A stretch of 64,000 nucleotides of DNA from Gliomastix tumulicola (Eukaryota; Ascomycota; Sordariomycetes; Hypocreales; Bionectriaceae). A program made the translations under genes and the position numbers. Shown here in pieces: positions 14,370 to 25,538 of the stretch. The stretch is taken from positions 1,537,336 to 1,601,335 of the forward strand of contig BCHX01000006.1 in the NCBI GenBank assembly GCA_001599755.1, read 5' to 3'. The notes under the pieces are model-generated. The model was not told the DNA's origin. It saw nothing but the letters and a program-made list of their open reading frames with translations, and did no database searches. Position 1 is the first letter of the stretch, and each line of letters starts with the position of its first letter.

Positions 14370-15260
14370 TTCACGGCCGCCTACATCACTTAACTTCCCT
14401 CTCCTCTCTTCTCCTCTTTCCTCCTTTCTTCATTCATCTTGGATACATCGGACACACTGATGATACAAACTACGTACCTATTCACTGCGGTGTCGAGATC
14501 TTCCCGCAGCGAGGACGGCAGTGTACACTGTTTTACTATGGGGCGAACTGGCGTTGCTGTTTCTTCACGTCGCACGGGCGAATGAACCACAAGGCCTAAC
14601 TGATACCACTCGTTGTCGCAATTATAATTTCTATTCTCTCACGGAAAAAAAAAGGGCTATGCCGCACTTTCTAGCTTGGTTCTTGTGGGGATCAAGTTGG
14701 GGGGGGCGGGCAAGTTTTGTTGTTTCTTGGTAGGTTTCTGGGCTTTGGTGGGCAACCAACCAAGGAGGGGAAACGTTTGAAATGTTGTTTTTGTTTGATC
14801 TTGCTGTTATTTTTTGCGTTCTTTTCTCTCGGTATATCTACACCCCCCTCTTTGTCTGACTTCTTGCGGGGGGGTTGCTTGTTCTTCATCTTCTGAACGC
14901 TAAATGATGGTGCAAATCGCCAATGTTGATGTGGAAATGAGTCGCTTCAGTTATCTCTTCATAGTCCATTTCAGGCGGTTCATTAATCAGATATATTTTT
15001 GTTTGATTTATATAAGTTGTGTCTCCCAGCAGCCTGTGAAAGCTTCGCCTCTAAGATCGTGCGTGATACCAGTCCGGGGTGGTTGAGATATATATATCCT
15101 GCCCGTTGATGAGTAATTGTGATGAAGAAATCTGATCCTCTAATACCAACAAACACCGCATAGTAAGTAGGTTCTGCTGCTTTATCGTAGGTGTTCAATC
15201 ATGTCCAATCCTGACTGCGTAGATACCGATTCCATTCTTTATCAACCTATTAAAGCATTA
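14370..15260. other. convergent intergenic region
   Basis: This 0.9 kb lies between the 3' ends of the kelch gene and SMC5. It is AT-richer than its surroundings, with T-rich and TATATA tracts fitting 3' untranslated and cleavage regions for both genes. I see no gene. Confidence 0.6.
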
Positions 15261-18200
15261 TCATCCCCCGGCCACCGCCGCCGCCGCCGCCGCCGCCATG
15301 ACCTGCTTCTGCACCTTGAGGCAGCGCCCGAAATCGAGCTTCTCCCCCTCGCGCGGCATGTGCTCGCCACTGGCAATGCACAAGATCCTCATCTTGGGGT
15401 CGTACCGCAGGCCCGTGAGCAGCTTGGGCGTGATGAGGAAGTACTGCGACGTGTGCTCGCGGCAGGCGATCTCGACCATGCGCTCGTGGACCATGCGCTC
15501 GTTGCGCGGGTCCATGCCCTGGTTGATCTCGTCGACGACGCGGAAGGGCGACTGGGCGAGGGACTGCAGCGCCATGAGGAAGAAGATGGTGGACACGGCG
15601 CGCTCGCCGCCCGACTGGCGGTGGGCGTTGAGCTTCTGCAGCTGCTCGCCCTCGCGGAACTTGACCATGATGTCGAGGGCCCAGAGGTCGAAGTCGTCGT
15701 CGTCCTTGTGGACGCGGATCTCGCCCGCGCAGCTGATCTGCTCAAAGTTGTACGCGAAGGCGTCGTTGATCTTGACCACGAGCTCGTCGAGCCGGGGCTC
15801 CCACCGGCGCATGAGGTCCTCCGTCTGCGTGGTGAGGCGGCGGAGCTTCTCGGTCGAGCCCTCCATCTTCTTCTGCAGGCGGGCGATCTCGGCCGCGCGG
15901 CGCTCGAACTCGCGCATCACGTTGGGGTTGGCCGCGTGGATGAGCTCCAGCTTGGCCTCCTCGGCGTCGGCCTCGAGCTGCAGCGCCTCCGACGTCTTGC
16001 CCTCGCAGAGCTCCGTCAGCGTGATTCTCATGCTAGGATCCTCGTTGAAGACGCGCTCCACGACGGCCTGCATCTCCTTGCCGTCCCGCGACGCCTCCTC
16101 GCGCTCGCGCTTGGCCTCCTGGACCTTGCGCTTCTCCGCCTCGAGGCTCTCCATGATGCCCGCGTTGCGCAGCTTCAGGCCCTCGACGTCCGACTCGGCC
16201 TCGATGAGCTGGATGCTGCAGTCGAGGAGCGCCTGGTGCGCGTGCGAGATGGTCTGCAGGGACTGCGCGTGCTGGATCGCGATCTGGGCGCGGGCGATGA
16301 CGGTTTCATCCCATTCGTACTGAAGATCGCTTATGTTTGCGCGGCGCTCACGCATGGCCTCCTCGATATTCTTTCTGTTGTTCTCCTCGGAAGCTACGAG
16401 GTGGCCGGTTAGCAGGTTGGCTTGAGCTGTGCTTGACCTGATTTATTACTCACCGATCCTCTCGGGAATCGCCATCCATTTGTGGTATTCCTTCTGAAGG
16501 GCAGCCTTCTCGGTCTTGAGCTCGTCCTGTGCATCAAGTTAGCTCGAGTCTCCTCTGTGTGCGTCTTGATGAGCAAGGACACGTACAATCGTCTCCAAGA
16601 TTTTCTTAATCCGCTCGTCGATGGCGTCCTTCTTCTCCATGAAGATGTCGTTCTGTGCCTTCATCTCACGGCGCTCATCGTGTTTCTCTTGCATGCGGCG
16701 CTCAAGCTCCGTCCGCTCTTGCGTGTCGACAGGCTGAGAATTCCAGAATCTACCTTTGTGAATGCTTCTGGTCACTGTCGTCATCGCCTGAGGGCCGTAT
16801 TCTCTCCTGCGGCGGACCATGTAAGACTGCTTTCCAGCTGCCCACTGCATTACAGCGCCGCTCTGGACAAGCCTGTCGTACTGGGCATCGGAGTGGTCCT
16901 CGAGAGCGACACCAGAGCGATGGAGGCCTCTCTCGTTGCAGAACATGGCCAGAACAGCGCTGGGGCCGTCGAGGAAGTCGATGGCGAATCCGTCGAGGCC
17001 CAGTCTCTTGGCTTCCTCGGTCGACACCTGCCGCTCAACATTCTCCAAAGAACTAGAGCACGTTCTGATTACGACCGACAGACTCATCACCTTGTAGAAC
17101 TGGTGGGAGAGCTTCTTGTGATCTTTGATGTTCTGTGCCGTGAAACAGGTGAAGTCGTCGTCTCGTAGCAGAGCCTGGACCTGGTCCGAGTAGCGCTCGT
17201 CCTTGATCGAGCAGCTGATCATGGGGGGACCGAAGACCTCCTGCTCGAACTCGCCCTGGTGCTGCTGAATCCACTCCCAGCCGGCAGCCAGGTCGGGGAA
17301 GTGTCTCCTCATGAAGTTGAGCTTCTGGCCCTCCTGGGTGTTGAGCAACTCTAGATCGGACTTGAGCTTGTCAAGCTCCGGCCTGATGGCCAAGGCCTTG
17401 TTCTTGAGGTCTCTCATCTCGGTCTCGATCTGTCTCTTTTCCGTAGCCAGCTCTCGCTCGACGTGTTCTTCGGCTCTCTGGATGATGAATTGTCAGCAAT
17501 CGACATCTTGGATAGATAGATAGGTAATGTTACCACATACAATTCTTCTATTCCACTCTGTAGCATCAAACGCCGGAGGCTGGTTCTTTTGATCGGCCTG
17601 GAGCTGGGTCAACCTCTGTCTCGATGCCGCGAGTTCCTTCTTCTTGGTATCGAAGCTCTTCCGCTCCCCTGCCAGCCTGGTGTCAAAGTCCTTGACACTG
17701 TCTGAGACGTCCGCGACTCGGCGCCCCAGCGCAGTCGAGCTCCTCTCAGCATCCGACACGGCGCGCCTCCTCGCGGGTATCATGGCTGCGACCTGACGCG
17801 CATACTCCTGCTTCCTGTTGACGGCCTCGAGCGAAGGCCCACTCTCGTTCTCGAAGTTCCTGAGCGACTGCTCTGCCTCCCTCTGGCGCGCACGGGCTTC
17901 CCCGTACCTGGCCCTCGCCTCGTTGTACTGCGCCAGGACGCGGGCCGACTTGAGGTTCCTGACGTTGGTCTCGATCTCCTCGCGCTCCCTGATCCTATCG
18001 ACGTCGGCCTGCAGCCCCTGCTGGCGACTCTCGAGATTGCTGAGGGAGTCGGTGTCGGTCCGCACGGCCTCGTTGAGCTCCTTCTTATCCTTGTGCAGAC
18101 CCTGCAGCTGCTCCTGCCAGTCGATCATCTCCTCGGGGGCGGCGGCGCGCAGCGTCTCGTGCAGCAGGTCGACGGGCGTGCAGGCGGCGAACTCGACGAC

Positions 18201-18827
18201 GCGGTCCTGCGGCAGGAACTGGCACAGGTTGTCGACCTGGATCTTGAGCTTCCGCATCAGGCCCTGGATGTGCTTGTGGCTCGTCTCCTTGCCGTTCAGC
18301 CACCACTTCTGCGAGTTCTGCTCGCGGCGGATCTGCACGCGGACGACGAAGTTGTGGCGGTCCTGCGGCCGCTTGCGCAGCTCGATCTCGATGGTCGCCA
18401 TGTCCTTGCCGTGCTTGACGAACTCCTTGACCGAGCCGGCCCGGCCGAGGTGCTTCGGGCCGTAGCCCAGCCCGAGGCAGATGGCGCAGACGAGGGAGCT
18501 CTTGCCGGTGCCGTTGGGGCCGATGATCATGTTGAGGTTCGGGCCTGGGAGGAACTCGGCCTTCTCGTACGTGACGAAGTTCTCGACCGTCACGCGCACG
18601 ATGGAGCCTGGGTGGAAGTCGCCCGGTCCCACCCCGCTGTCCAGTCTTGAATTCGGTGAAGAGATGTCATCGTCGTCATCGTCGTCGTCGTCGGCGGCGG
18701 CGGCTCGGAGGTTGACTCGCTGTCGTTTGGGGGAGTCGGTAGTTGTAGAGGAAGAATCGCTAGCGTTCCCATCATCCTCCTCGAGCTCGTCGCGCGTGCG
18801 ACGACGTCCGGCGCCGTTAGGCGGCAT
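15261..18827 (-). CDS. smc5: Smc5, subunit of the Smc5-Smc6 complex
   Basis: SMC-family ATPase that pairs with Smc6 in DNA repair, replication-fork rescue and SUMO-linked recombination control in the nucleus. I read four exons: 18827-17541, 17477-16587, 16526-16454 and 16393-15261, about 1127 aa. The ATG at 18827 is used; the frame continues two codons upstream only to a GTG. The acidic, Asp-rich N-terminus leads to a Walker A motif GPNGTGKSS (Lys about 109). Coiled coils flank a hinge near residues 460-640. The C-terminal head has RQSGGER (ABC signature) and the Smc5 hallmark VVDEINQGMDPRNERMVH (Walker B region). The third exon is only 73 nt. The protein ends in an alanine run encoded by a GCC repeat, followed by VAGG. 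Family assignment is firm. Confidence 0.96.
15276..15297. repeat. GCC/GGC trinucleotide repeat inside SMC5
   Basis: A run of CCG/GCC triplets in the last codons of SMC5, coding a seven-residue alanine stretch on the minus strand. Such runs often vary in length between strains. Confidence 0.85.
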
Positions 18828-19108
18828 AGTCACGTAAAGATGCCAGCTGAATGGCGAAAGCGAGTGAGTTGGCGGTCGGTTGAATGTTGTAGGTGCAACA
18901 ATGAATTGTCCTTGTCATCGTTGGTGGCAGAGAGGCAGCAAGTGGGGGTTGAGACGCGCCTACAACGCGTTTAGTGGTTTTTGCGCTTCTGCAAGGCAAC
19001 CACCGAGGACCCACCACTCCACAGAGCACAAGAGGGCTCTCACCACTGCCAAGTTCCCCCCTCCACCTCCGCGAGTGCCAAAAAGAACACCGAGGCGGAG
19101 AAATCTGC

Positions 19109-19113
19109 AAAAA
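19109..19113 (-). terminator. Pol III terminator of tRNA-Gly
   Basis: Five A on the plus strand read as TTTTT on the minus strand, 4 nt beyond the mature 3' end of the tRNA. This is the usual RNA polymerase III stop. Confidence 0.75.
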
Positions 19114-19117
19114 GTAA

Positions 19118-19209
19118 TGCGTAATCTGGGAATCGAACCCAGGGCTCCCCGAATAACTTCTGCTGTTGCAAGATGGCAACGGAGAATTTTACCACTAAAC
19201 CAATTACGC
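19118..19209 (-). tRNA. tRNA-Gly (anticodon GCC) with intron
   Basis: On the minus strand the acceptor arm GCGTAAT pairs with ATTACGC, followed by discriminator A. The D arm is GTTTAGTGGT. The anticodon stem CTCCG pairs with CGGGG (one G-T pair) around loop TTGCCA...T, giving anticodon GCC. The T arm is CTGGG-TTCGATT-CCCAG. About 21 nt lie between position 37 and the 3' half of the anticodon stem, the canonical place for a tRNA intron. The A box (TGGTTTAGTGG) and B box (GGTTCGATTCC) are intact, and a run of five T follows within 10 nt (AAAAA at 19109-19113 on the plus strand) as Pol III terminator. All arms are intact, so it looks functional. Confidence 0.93.
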
Positions 19210-19685
19210 TTGTTGATATAAGGAGCTGCCCTAACTGGCACTATCTTGTGGGTGCCACGGCATCCATACCCTAAACCTAACACTTTGGCCGGAAGGGAGA
19301 TGAGGCTGTGGGCACATATGGGCAACATTGGGGCTGATAAATTGATTTTTTGGTATTAAAATCATCCCCTCTATATCTAGGTAGGACTGCAGTGAGATGG
19401 GTTAGTCTATAGAGTCTGCTGTTGTAGACAAATACTCTGTGATGGGTATTAGGATGTAGTTTAGGCTAACGTAGCCTGGGAGCAAAATCTTGAGGGCAAC
19501 ATGCCCCCTCTGACCCAAAGCCACATGAAAGAACAGAAAGAACAGAAACCAAACAGGTACAAGATTATTACAGGCCTCAACTTTGGAACTCGGAGCCATC
19601 TGTTCCACAACCGGCGGCTAGTCGTGGACGGCATCACACTCCCTAGTTTCTCGAGACACCAGGGAGTGAAATCTACTGCTTGATC
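19210..19685. other. spacer between tRNA-Gly and the SRPK-like gene
   Basis: No gene is seen. The stretch is AT-richer than its neighbours and holds the 3' flank of the minus-strand kinase gene and the 5' flank of the tRNA. A short CCCTAAACCTAAC string near 19269 is too short to call a telomere-like repeat. Confidence 0.5.
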
Positions 19686-21060
19686 TCAGTGTTGCTCAGC
19701 ACGGTTACGTTTAACTGCCGGTAAGCCATATTCGACCATCCACGCCTCGTCTTGTGCTGCCGCCGCGGTAATACGCTCCGAAGGTTCATATGCCAACAAT
19801 GACCTGAGAAAAGCTTCCAGGGCAGTCAGTTCCTTGGAGCTGAACCCTTCCCCAAGGCCATCCTCTTCACGGCCTTCACCACGTCCCATTATACGAAGGC
19901 GCTCTGACAGTGGTCGCGAGTACGGGGCGTGGACGCGCGTCGTGTCCTGCTTCCATGTCCCGTCATCCAGGAAGAACTCTCCCTTTGTCGACCATTTCCC
20001 CCACCACCTCTCGGGCAGAGGGCCGAGTGTGCTGATCATCTCGGCGAGGGCATGGTCTTCATCAGGCACGAACCCCTCAAACAGGGGCCTCTCGCCGAGG
20101 ATGTCGTAGATGGTCAGCCCGGCGGTCCATACGTCGATTGCCTGGCCGAGTCCTTCCTTAAATATAGACTCAGGGGGGAGGAGCAGGACGGGCGTGCGCA
20201 GTGTCACGTCTGTTCTCCTGGTGTTGGCGTCGCAGATGAAAGCCTCGCCGAAGTCTGCTATGATGACTTCCGCGTCGACGACTTCCTCCGCTGACGTGAC
20301 TATGATGGCCGGAGGAACGCAATATCGAGGCGCTTCTGGGCCGACAGGCTGTTTGTCAAGTCTCTGGACCGGGAGCATCTGCGGCTTCCCTATCTTTTGA
20401 TACAGGTCCTCTGTAGTGGAAGAAGCCTCAAAAGGAGGGACTTTGAACAAGATGTTGTTAGCGTGGAGGTCTAGTGTTCATGTCAGTTTTCGAGAAACCA
20501 AGTAAAGAGGAAGGGAGGAATCCGAAGCCATCCAACCTACCGCCATGTACAACCCCGCAAGAATGGGTATATGCCAGTGCTTGAAGCACCCTGACAGTTA
20601 TTTCTCTCGCGACGTCTGCAGGAAACATCCAGGTCACGCTGCATTCCTTGGACTCGGCGATGCTGCAGCCGGCAGCGTCGGTGATGATACACCGATGGCG
20701 ACCATTGGGCCCCGTGACAAAGAACTCGTCCACAAGACTAGCTACGTTGGCGCGGCCGGGATGCCCTGCGTCTCCCGCGGCGAGGCGGGAAAGGATCCTG
20801 CTCTCCGAGCTCTTGGCAGAGGCATCGGCGACGACGATCTTGAGGGCGACGAATTTGTCCTGCTCCGAGTCTCGGGCCAGCCACACAGTCGAGTAGCTTC
20901 CGAAGCCGAGCTTGTGGACAACTTCGTAGCGCCCGTTGCGGTACTTGTCTCCGATATGGACTGGATGATAGCCTCCCGGGGCGTAGGCTTCAAGGTTCTC
21001 GGCGTCCTCGTGCCACTGATATTTGGGTTGAGATGGGGTGGGGGTTTCATTGTTGGGCAT
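19686..21060 (-). CDS. SRPK-like serine/threonine protein kinase
   Basis: Member of the fungal SRPK-like kinases, relatives of SR-protein kinases with unknown substrates. Two exons, 21060-20541 and 20470-19686, are split inside the catalytic-loop Asp codon by a 70-nt intron; about 434 aa. The N-terminus has the SRPK-type lead-in EDAENLEAYAPGGYHPVHIGD. A Gly-rich loop LGFGSYSTVW, Lys74 (VALK), catalytic loop HGDLHANNIL (Asp174) and ADFG (Asp246) are all present. The HRD motif is HGD, and the activation segment reads LRTPVLLLPPES, both common in this fungal subgroup. The frame stays open upstream to another ATG at 21189. That longer form would add 43 residues rich in Arg, Ser and Leu, resembling a mitochondrial presequence. 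I chose 21060 because the SRPK homology begins just after it. Confidence 0.88.
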
Positions 21061-22478
21061 GGTGATAGACGGCGAAGGAGCACATCTGATCGAATATGGC
21101 CGAGTGCGCGGGGGAAAAAAGCCATCGAGACAAAGTAAGAAGTTGAGCTTGAGAATTTTGGGTGTGAGACGGCGGCAAGACCTGGACATATTCACCAACA
21201 AAGGTCTACTCGTTGATGGAACAATGCCTTGGATAACGCACCGGCGAAGATAGACCAGGTCTGGACTTCGAGCTTTGTCGGTAGACTCACGTGCAAGATT
21301 CACATTCAACACAGACGAGCCCCACAAGACGGAAAATATGACAGTCAGCCTCAGCCTGAATTTCGGAGAGGCTGGTTTGCAACCAAGGCGCGTGGAAAGG
21401 GTTCGAGATATAATAATATGTTGAGCGCCTGCTAAATTACCTAAAATGGCAATATGTAATAGTACGTGAGGTACCCTTGTAGACTGCTCGGAGTTGGTAG
21501 GCGATGTGAGAGTGCCGTGACAGCTATTCGAACAGCAAAGACTAGGCTCCTGTTCTTGTTTTTTTGGGTATCTTGCCTGATAGTCATCGTGAACGAGAGA
21601 GAAAGAATGTTCGGGCTTTCAGACCTCCGAGCGAGCGGACTTCCGGTGCCGGTGAGAGACGCCGGCTTCACCGGACTTCGCCCCAGTTTTCCCGGCCCCT
21701 GCCCAGGGAATCCTTCGGAGTACTTCCCTATTTCTAGAAGCACCTGCTCAGAATACCTCGAGGCGAGCAGGGTCAGATCCCTTCCGGGAAATCGCCGAAT
21801 GGTCAGTCAGTCGGCATGCGGCAAAGACCATGCATACATGCATGCATGCTCTCTCTGTATGGCTTGTCCTCAAGCTCACGACCTTTCCCCCACACTCGGG
21901 GTCACGATTTGGCGTGATGTCAAGCTGCGGGATAAAGAGGCACTGTCGAGTGAGCTCGGGGGAACTTGAGTCTTGACCTCCTTCTGTTCTTGGACATACG
22001 GCATGCAAAGGGATATAGGACCCGAGAGGCGAGGCCTCGTTACCTGCGGCCTACCCTCCTCTACAGCTCCCTCGCATGTACGGTTGCATTGACGTGTTTA
22101 GATGAGGGTTGCATTTTAATCAACGGCCCCATGCCGGGCGGCATTCTGACAGGTTACCGGAGGCCCTGCATGATGCTCTATATCACGATCGGACTCTGGA
22201 ATCGCTGACCGGCAGTGTCCGTTGACGAGCTGGCACCTGGGGGGAGGCATGGTTACGATGACAGGAACGCTCGGCAATTACTATATTTGTAAGCTCGCTT
22301 GGCATCTTGACCCTGGCGACGATGCCTCGGAGCTGAGGCCTGTCTCACGAGGCTCAGCAAGGTGACAGGCGTATAAGACGATGAGCCTCCTCCTCCATCA
22401 TGTTTCCCCTCGACTCCCTACTCACGCCCAAGCGGGATAAGTACTGTTGCGTATACCCTCGTCTTGAAGCTTGTCACC
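21061..22478. other. divergent intergenic region, kinase and subtilase promoters
   Basis: About 1.4 kb separate the minus-strand kinase and the plus-strand protease, so both promoters probably lie here. I see no gene. Small structures include a 7-bp perfect inverted repeat (CCGGTGA/TCACCGG, about 21646-21675) and a CATGCATACATGCATGCATG stretch near 21828-21848. Confidence 0.5.
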
Positions 22479-23861
22479 ATGCGTTCAAGCATCCCCCTCG
22501 CCCTCCTGCCCCTGGCGGCAGCTCACCCCTGGGCCAAGCGCGACGTCCCAGCCCGCCTGGTCGTCCCCGAGATCGCCAACGCGGCCGATCTCATCGCCGA
22601 TCAGTACATCGTCAAGTTCGCCGACGAGGAGGCGTCTGTGGCCGCCGTCGACGATGCCCTCAGTGCCCTGTCTGTTGAACCCGAGCACGTCTTCTCGAGC
22701 GTCCTGAACGGCTTCTCGGCCACGCTTGACGCGGAGACGCTGGAGGCTCTGAGGGACCACCCGCAGGTCGAGTATGTCGAGCAGGTGGTGCGGTTCGGCA
22801 CGACGGCGTTTGTAACGCAGGAGGACTCGACGTGGGGACTGGCGCGTATCTCGCACCGGGCGCGCGGGAGCACGAGCTACACGTATGACGACAGTGCTGG
22901 TGTTGATACCTGCGTCTACGTGCTCGACACTGGCGTCGAAGTGACCCATCCGGTGAGTGTCCCCGAGGGGGTACTTACCTTACTTGACTTGCAAGCCCGC
23001 ATGGGCTGTCATAACTGACTTGACTTCCCTGATATGAAAAGGAGTTCGAGGGCCGCGCGACCTTCGCGGCCAACTTCATCGGCGGCGCCGACACAGACAA
23101 CCGAGGCCACGGCACGCACGTGGCGGGCACCATCGCGTCCAAGACGTACGGCGTGTCCAAGAAGGCACGCGTCTACAGCGTCAAGGTGCTCGGGGACGAC
23201 GGCTACGGCACGACGGCCAGCCTGCTCGCGGGCATCGACTTCGTGCCGCAGGACGCGGCCGGCCGGCCTTGCCGCAACGGCGTGCTCGCCAACATGTCGC
23301 TGTCCTTCAACGGCGTCGTGACCTCGGTCGAGCAGGCCGTCGACCGGCTGGTGCGGGACGGCGACGTGTTCCTGGGCGTGGCCGCGGGCAACGACGACAC
23401 GGACGTGTACTGGGTGTCGCCCGCGGGCAACGCCAACGCGTGCACCGTCGCCGCGCTGAACAGCACGTCTGACGCGCGGACCGAGTGGTCCAACTTTGGG
23501 GCGAAAGTGAACGTGATTGCGCCCGGGCTTGGTGTGCTGTCGACCTGGATCAACGGGGGCACTGTGAGTTTTGGATCTTTTGCGTCCTCCTCCTTTGTCT
23601 CTGGAGGGATCTTATCTTACCGTGACTGACTTGAGAGTTATCGTATAGAACACCATCTCGGGAACGTCGATGGCAACGCCCCATGTTGTCGGCCTGGCTG
23701 CCTATCTTGCTGCCCTCGAGGGTTTCCCCGGCGGTCTGGCGCTGTGCAACCGCATTGCCGAGCTGTCGACCAAGGACATTGTTTCCAACCTGCCTGTCGA
23801 GTCCATTCCCAGTCTGAACACGCCCAACCGTCTGGCCTTTAACGGAAACCCGTCTGGATAG
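22479..23861 (+). CDS. secreted subtilisin-like serine protease (S8, proteinase K type)
   Basis: Extracellular endoprotease made as a prepro-enzyme. Three exons, 22479-22952, 23042-23563 and 23649-23861, give about 402 aa. The ATG at 22479 starts a short signal peptide (MRSSIPLALLPLAAAHP). A dibasic KR near residue 20 and an I9 inhibitor-type propeptide (QYIVKFADEE, then YVEQV) follow. The catalytic triad is Asp150 in VLDTGVE, His181 in RGHGTHVAG and Ser339 in SGTSMATPHVVG. The oxyanion Asn is Asn275 in VAAGND. The substrate-binding segment, usually SLGG in this family, reads SLSFNG (about 244-249), which may change specificity. Length fits the proteinase K group. Codon use is strongly GC-rich like its neighbours, so I see no sign of recent transfer. 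Confidence 0.94.
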
Positions 23862-25538
23862 GGGGTGTTTGGGCTGTCCGTCTACGACAAGGTGGACTGG
23901 GGGAAGTGGACAAGGTAGAAATAGTCAAGCAGATACTAAATCAATAGTTGAATCACATATAAAACAGCTGATCTTGAGAGATGCCTGATTGACAATATAT
24001 TGGTTGAGGAGAAGAGCTCCAGCTCCTCTTGGCTCAGAAAGGCAGCACGAGTAAGTTCTACCTCGACGAGGCTAAAAATAGAACCACGACAGAGGGGGGA
24101 AAATGGGACGAAGGTTCGTTTGACTGGATTAGAAACACAGCAACGACAATTGGACAGACAGGCTGGTGAGGCGTAAAGTGAGTTTGGAAAGCTGTATGAG
24201 TAGCTATAGACAACAAGAGAAGGTCAGCATACACACAATTGTGCGTCTACTATTGTACTGAATATCTAATATTCTCGGGCCACCCGATAGGTGACTGAGA
24301 TGAATATTGGGTTAAAATGGCCTGTAATCAAAAATGACACTAAATCCTAATGATCTGCTCGGCTGCAGCGACGAGGGACAGAGAGACACATGGAGTGACA
24401 TGCACAAGTGCTGGATGGCGTCATACTTCGCTGCCGTACCCGCTGAGGCGCGGAACCGACTCCGAGCTTGGGGGGAAGTGATGGGCAGGACAAGGATGAG
24501 CTGATGACCCCCCGTGGAGGGAGGACATTTTTACATCACGGGTTCGGATGGACTTGATCGGGGGAGTTGAAGCTGATCGAGGGTCGTGGCTGAGGCATTA
24601 GTTGCCCTCGAGACGACAGGGACACGACGCAATATCCATTTGTGCCCAGATGCGCCCAGACGCGTCTGGCCTAGGTAGTGATAACTCCTACTCAGTACCT
24701 ACTCACCTAAGTATTAAGTAGGTACTGCATGCAGCCCTGACTGACTGGTCAGTGTGACTATGAGGAATTAGAGTGCTAGCGGCGTGGCAGCCACGACGGG
24801 CGGGAGTAAGCAGCTGGATATTAGTATGGATGGATGAGGTGTCCTTTGCCTTTGCTAGCGGTTGGGCTGCTGCGATGAGACCAACTACCTAGCAGTTGGC
24901 TGTATTATCTTCCTGACTGAGTAGTCAGTCTCCTCTCCCACTGTCATCACCGTCATCCTGGCCCTTTCTGCCGTCGTTCGTCTCTGCCGCGTCGTGCCCC
25001 GAAGCGTCCCGTCTTTGCCGCAGCACGCAATCCCCAGCACACGATTAACGAATAACAACGATCTATCCTGCAGGCAGCGTGTGATTGCAGCAGCCGCCGG
25101 TGTCGTCACATCGCCAATCCCGCCCGCCCTACACGCCCCCACCTCCAATTGCGTTGCGACGTGCAGGGTGTGTTGTGTGTTTCTTGTACCTTGTAATTAA
25201 CTGTCTGTCTGTTGTTGTTGCAGCCGGGCTGGAATTGCCTGCCATTGCACCGCATTGCTTTGCAGCACGGCTTCGGCTACGGAAAGCATGGACCCTGTTT
25301 CATCATCGCCCTGAGACTCCCTGAAATAACCATTTCATTGACCACGCGCGGGCCAATTCCCCTTCTGCTGGTCGCTGATCACCACGACCTGCTGCTCTTC
25401 TACATACTTTACTTTCTTCCTGTCTGTCTGTTTGTCCGTCTACCAGCTCTCCGGACCCCGGCACGCCTCCTCCCGTCAGCCTCGCGCCAGCCTCCCTCCC
25501 CTCTCGTCTCTCCGTCTCTTCGCTTTCTTCTCTCTGTC
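23862..25538. other. intergenic region upstream of the PKA-type kinase
   Basis: About 1.7 kb without a recognisable gene. The left part is the AT-rich 3' flank of the subtilase. At 24694-24726 there is a 10-bp perfect inverted repeat. The right 500 bp are CT-rich and should be the promoter and leader of the kinase; a frame open from 25212 into the kinase has no conserved sequence before the ATG at 25539. Confidence 0.55.
24694..24726. repeat. 10-bp perfect inverted repeat
   Basis: AGTACCTACT and its exact reverse complement AGTAGGTACT are separated by 13 nt, able to form a hairpin. It lies in intergenic DNA between the subtilase and the PKA-type kinase. Function is unknown. Confidence 0.7.

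Noticed and set aside
15201..16412. 403-codon plus-strand frame
   Set aside because: Antisense shadow of the Smc5 C-terminal exon, made of Leu, Val, Asp, Ala and His from mirrored GC-rich codons.
19258..19285. CCCTAAACCTAAC telomere-like string
   Set aside because: Only about two imperfect units; not an interstitial telomere array.
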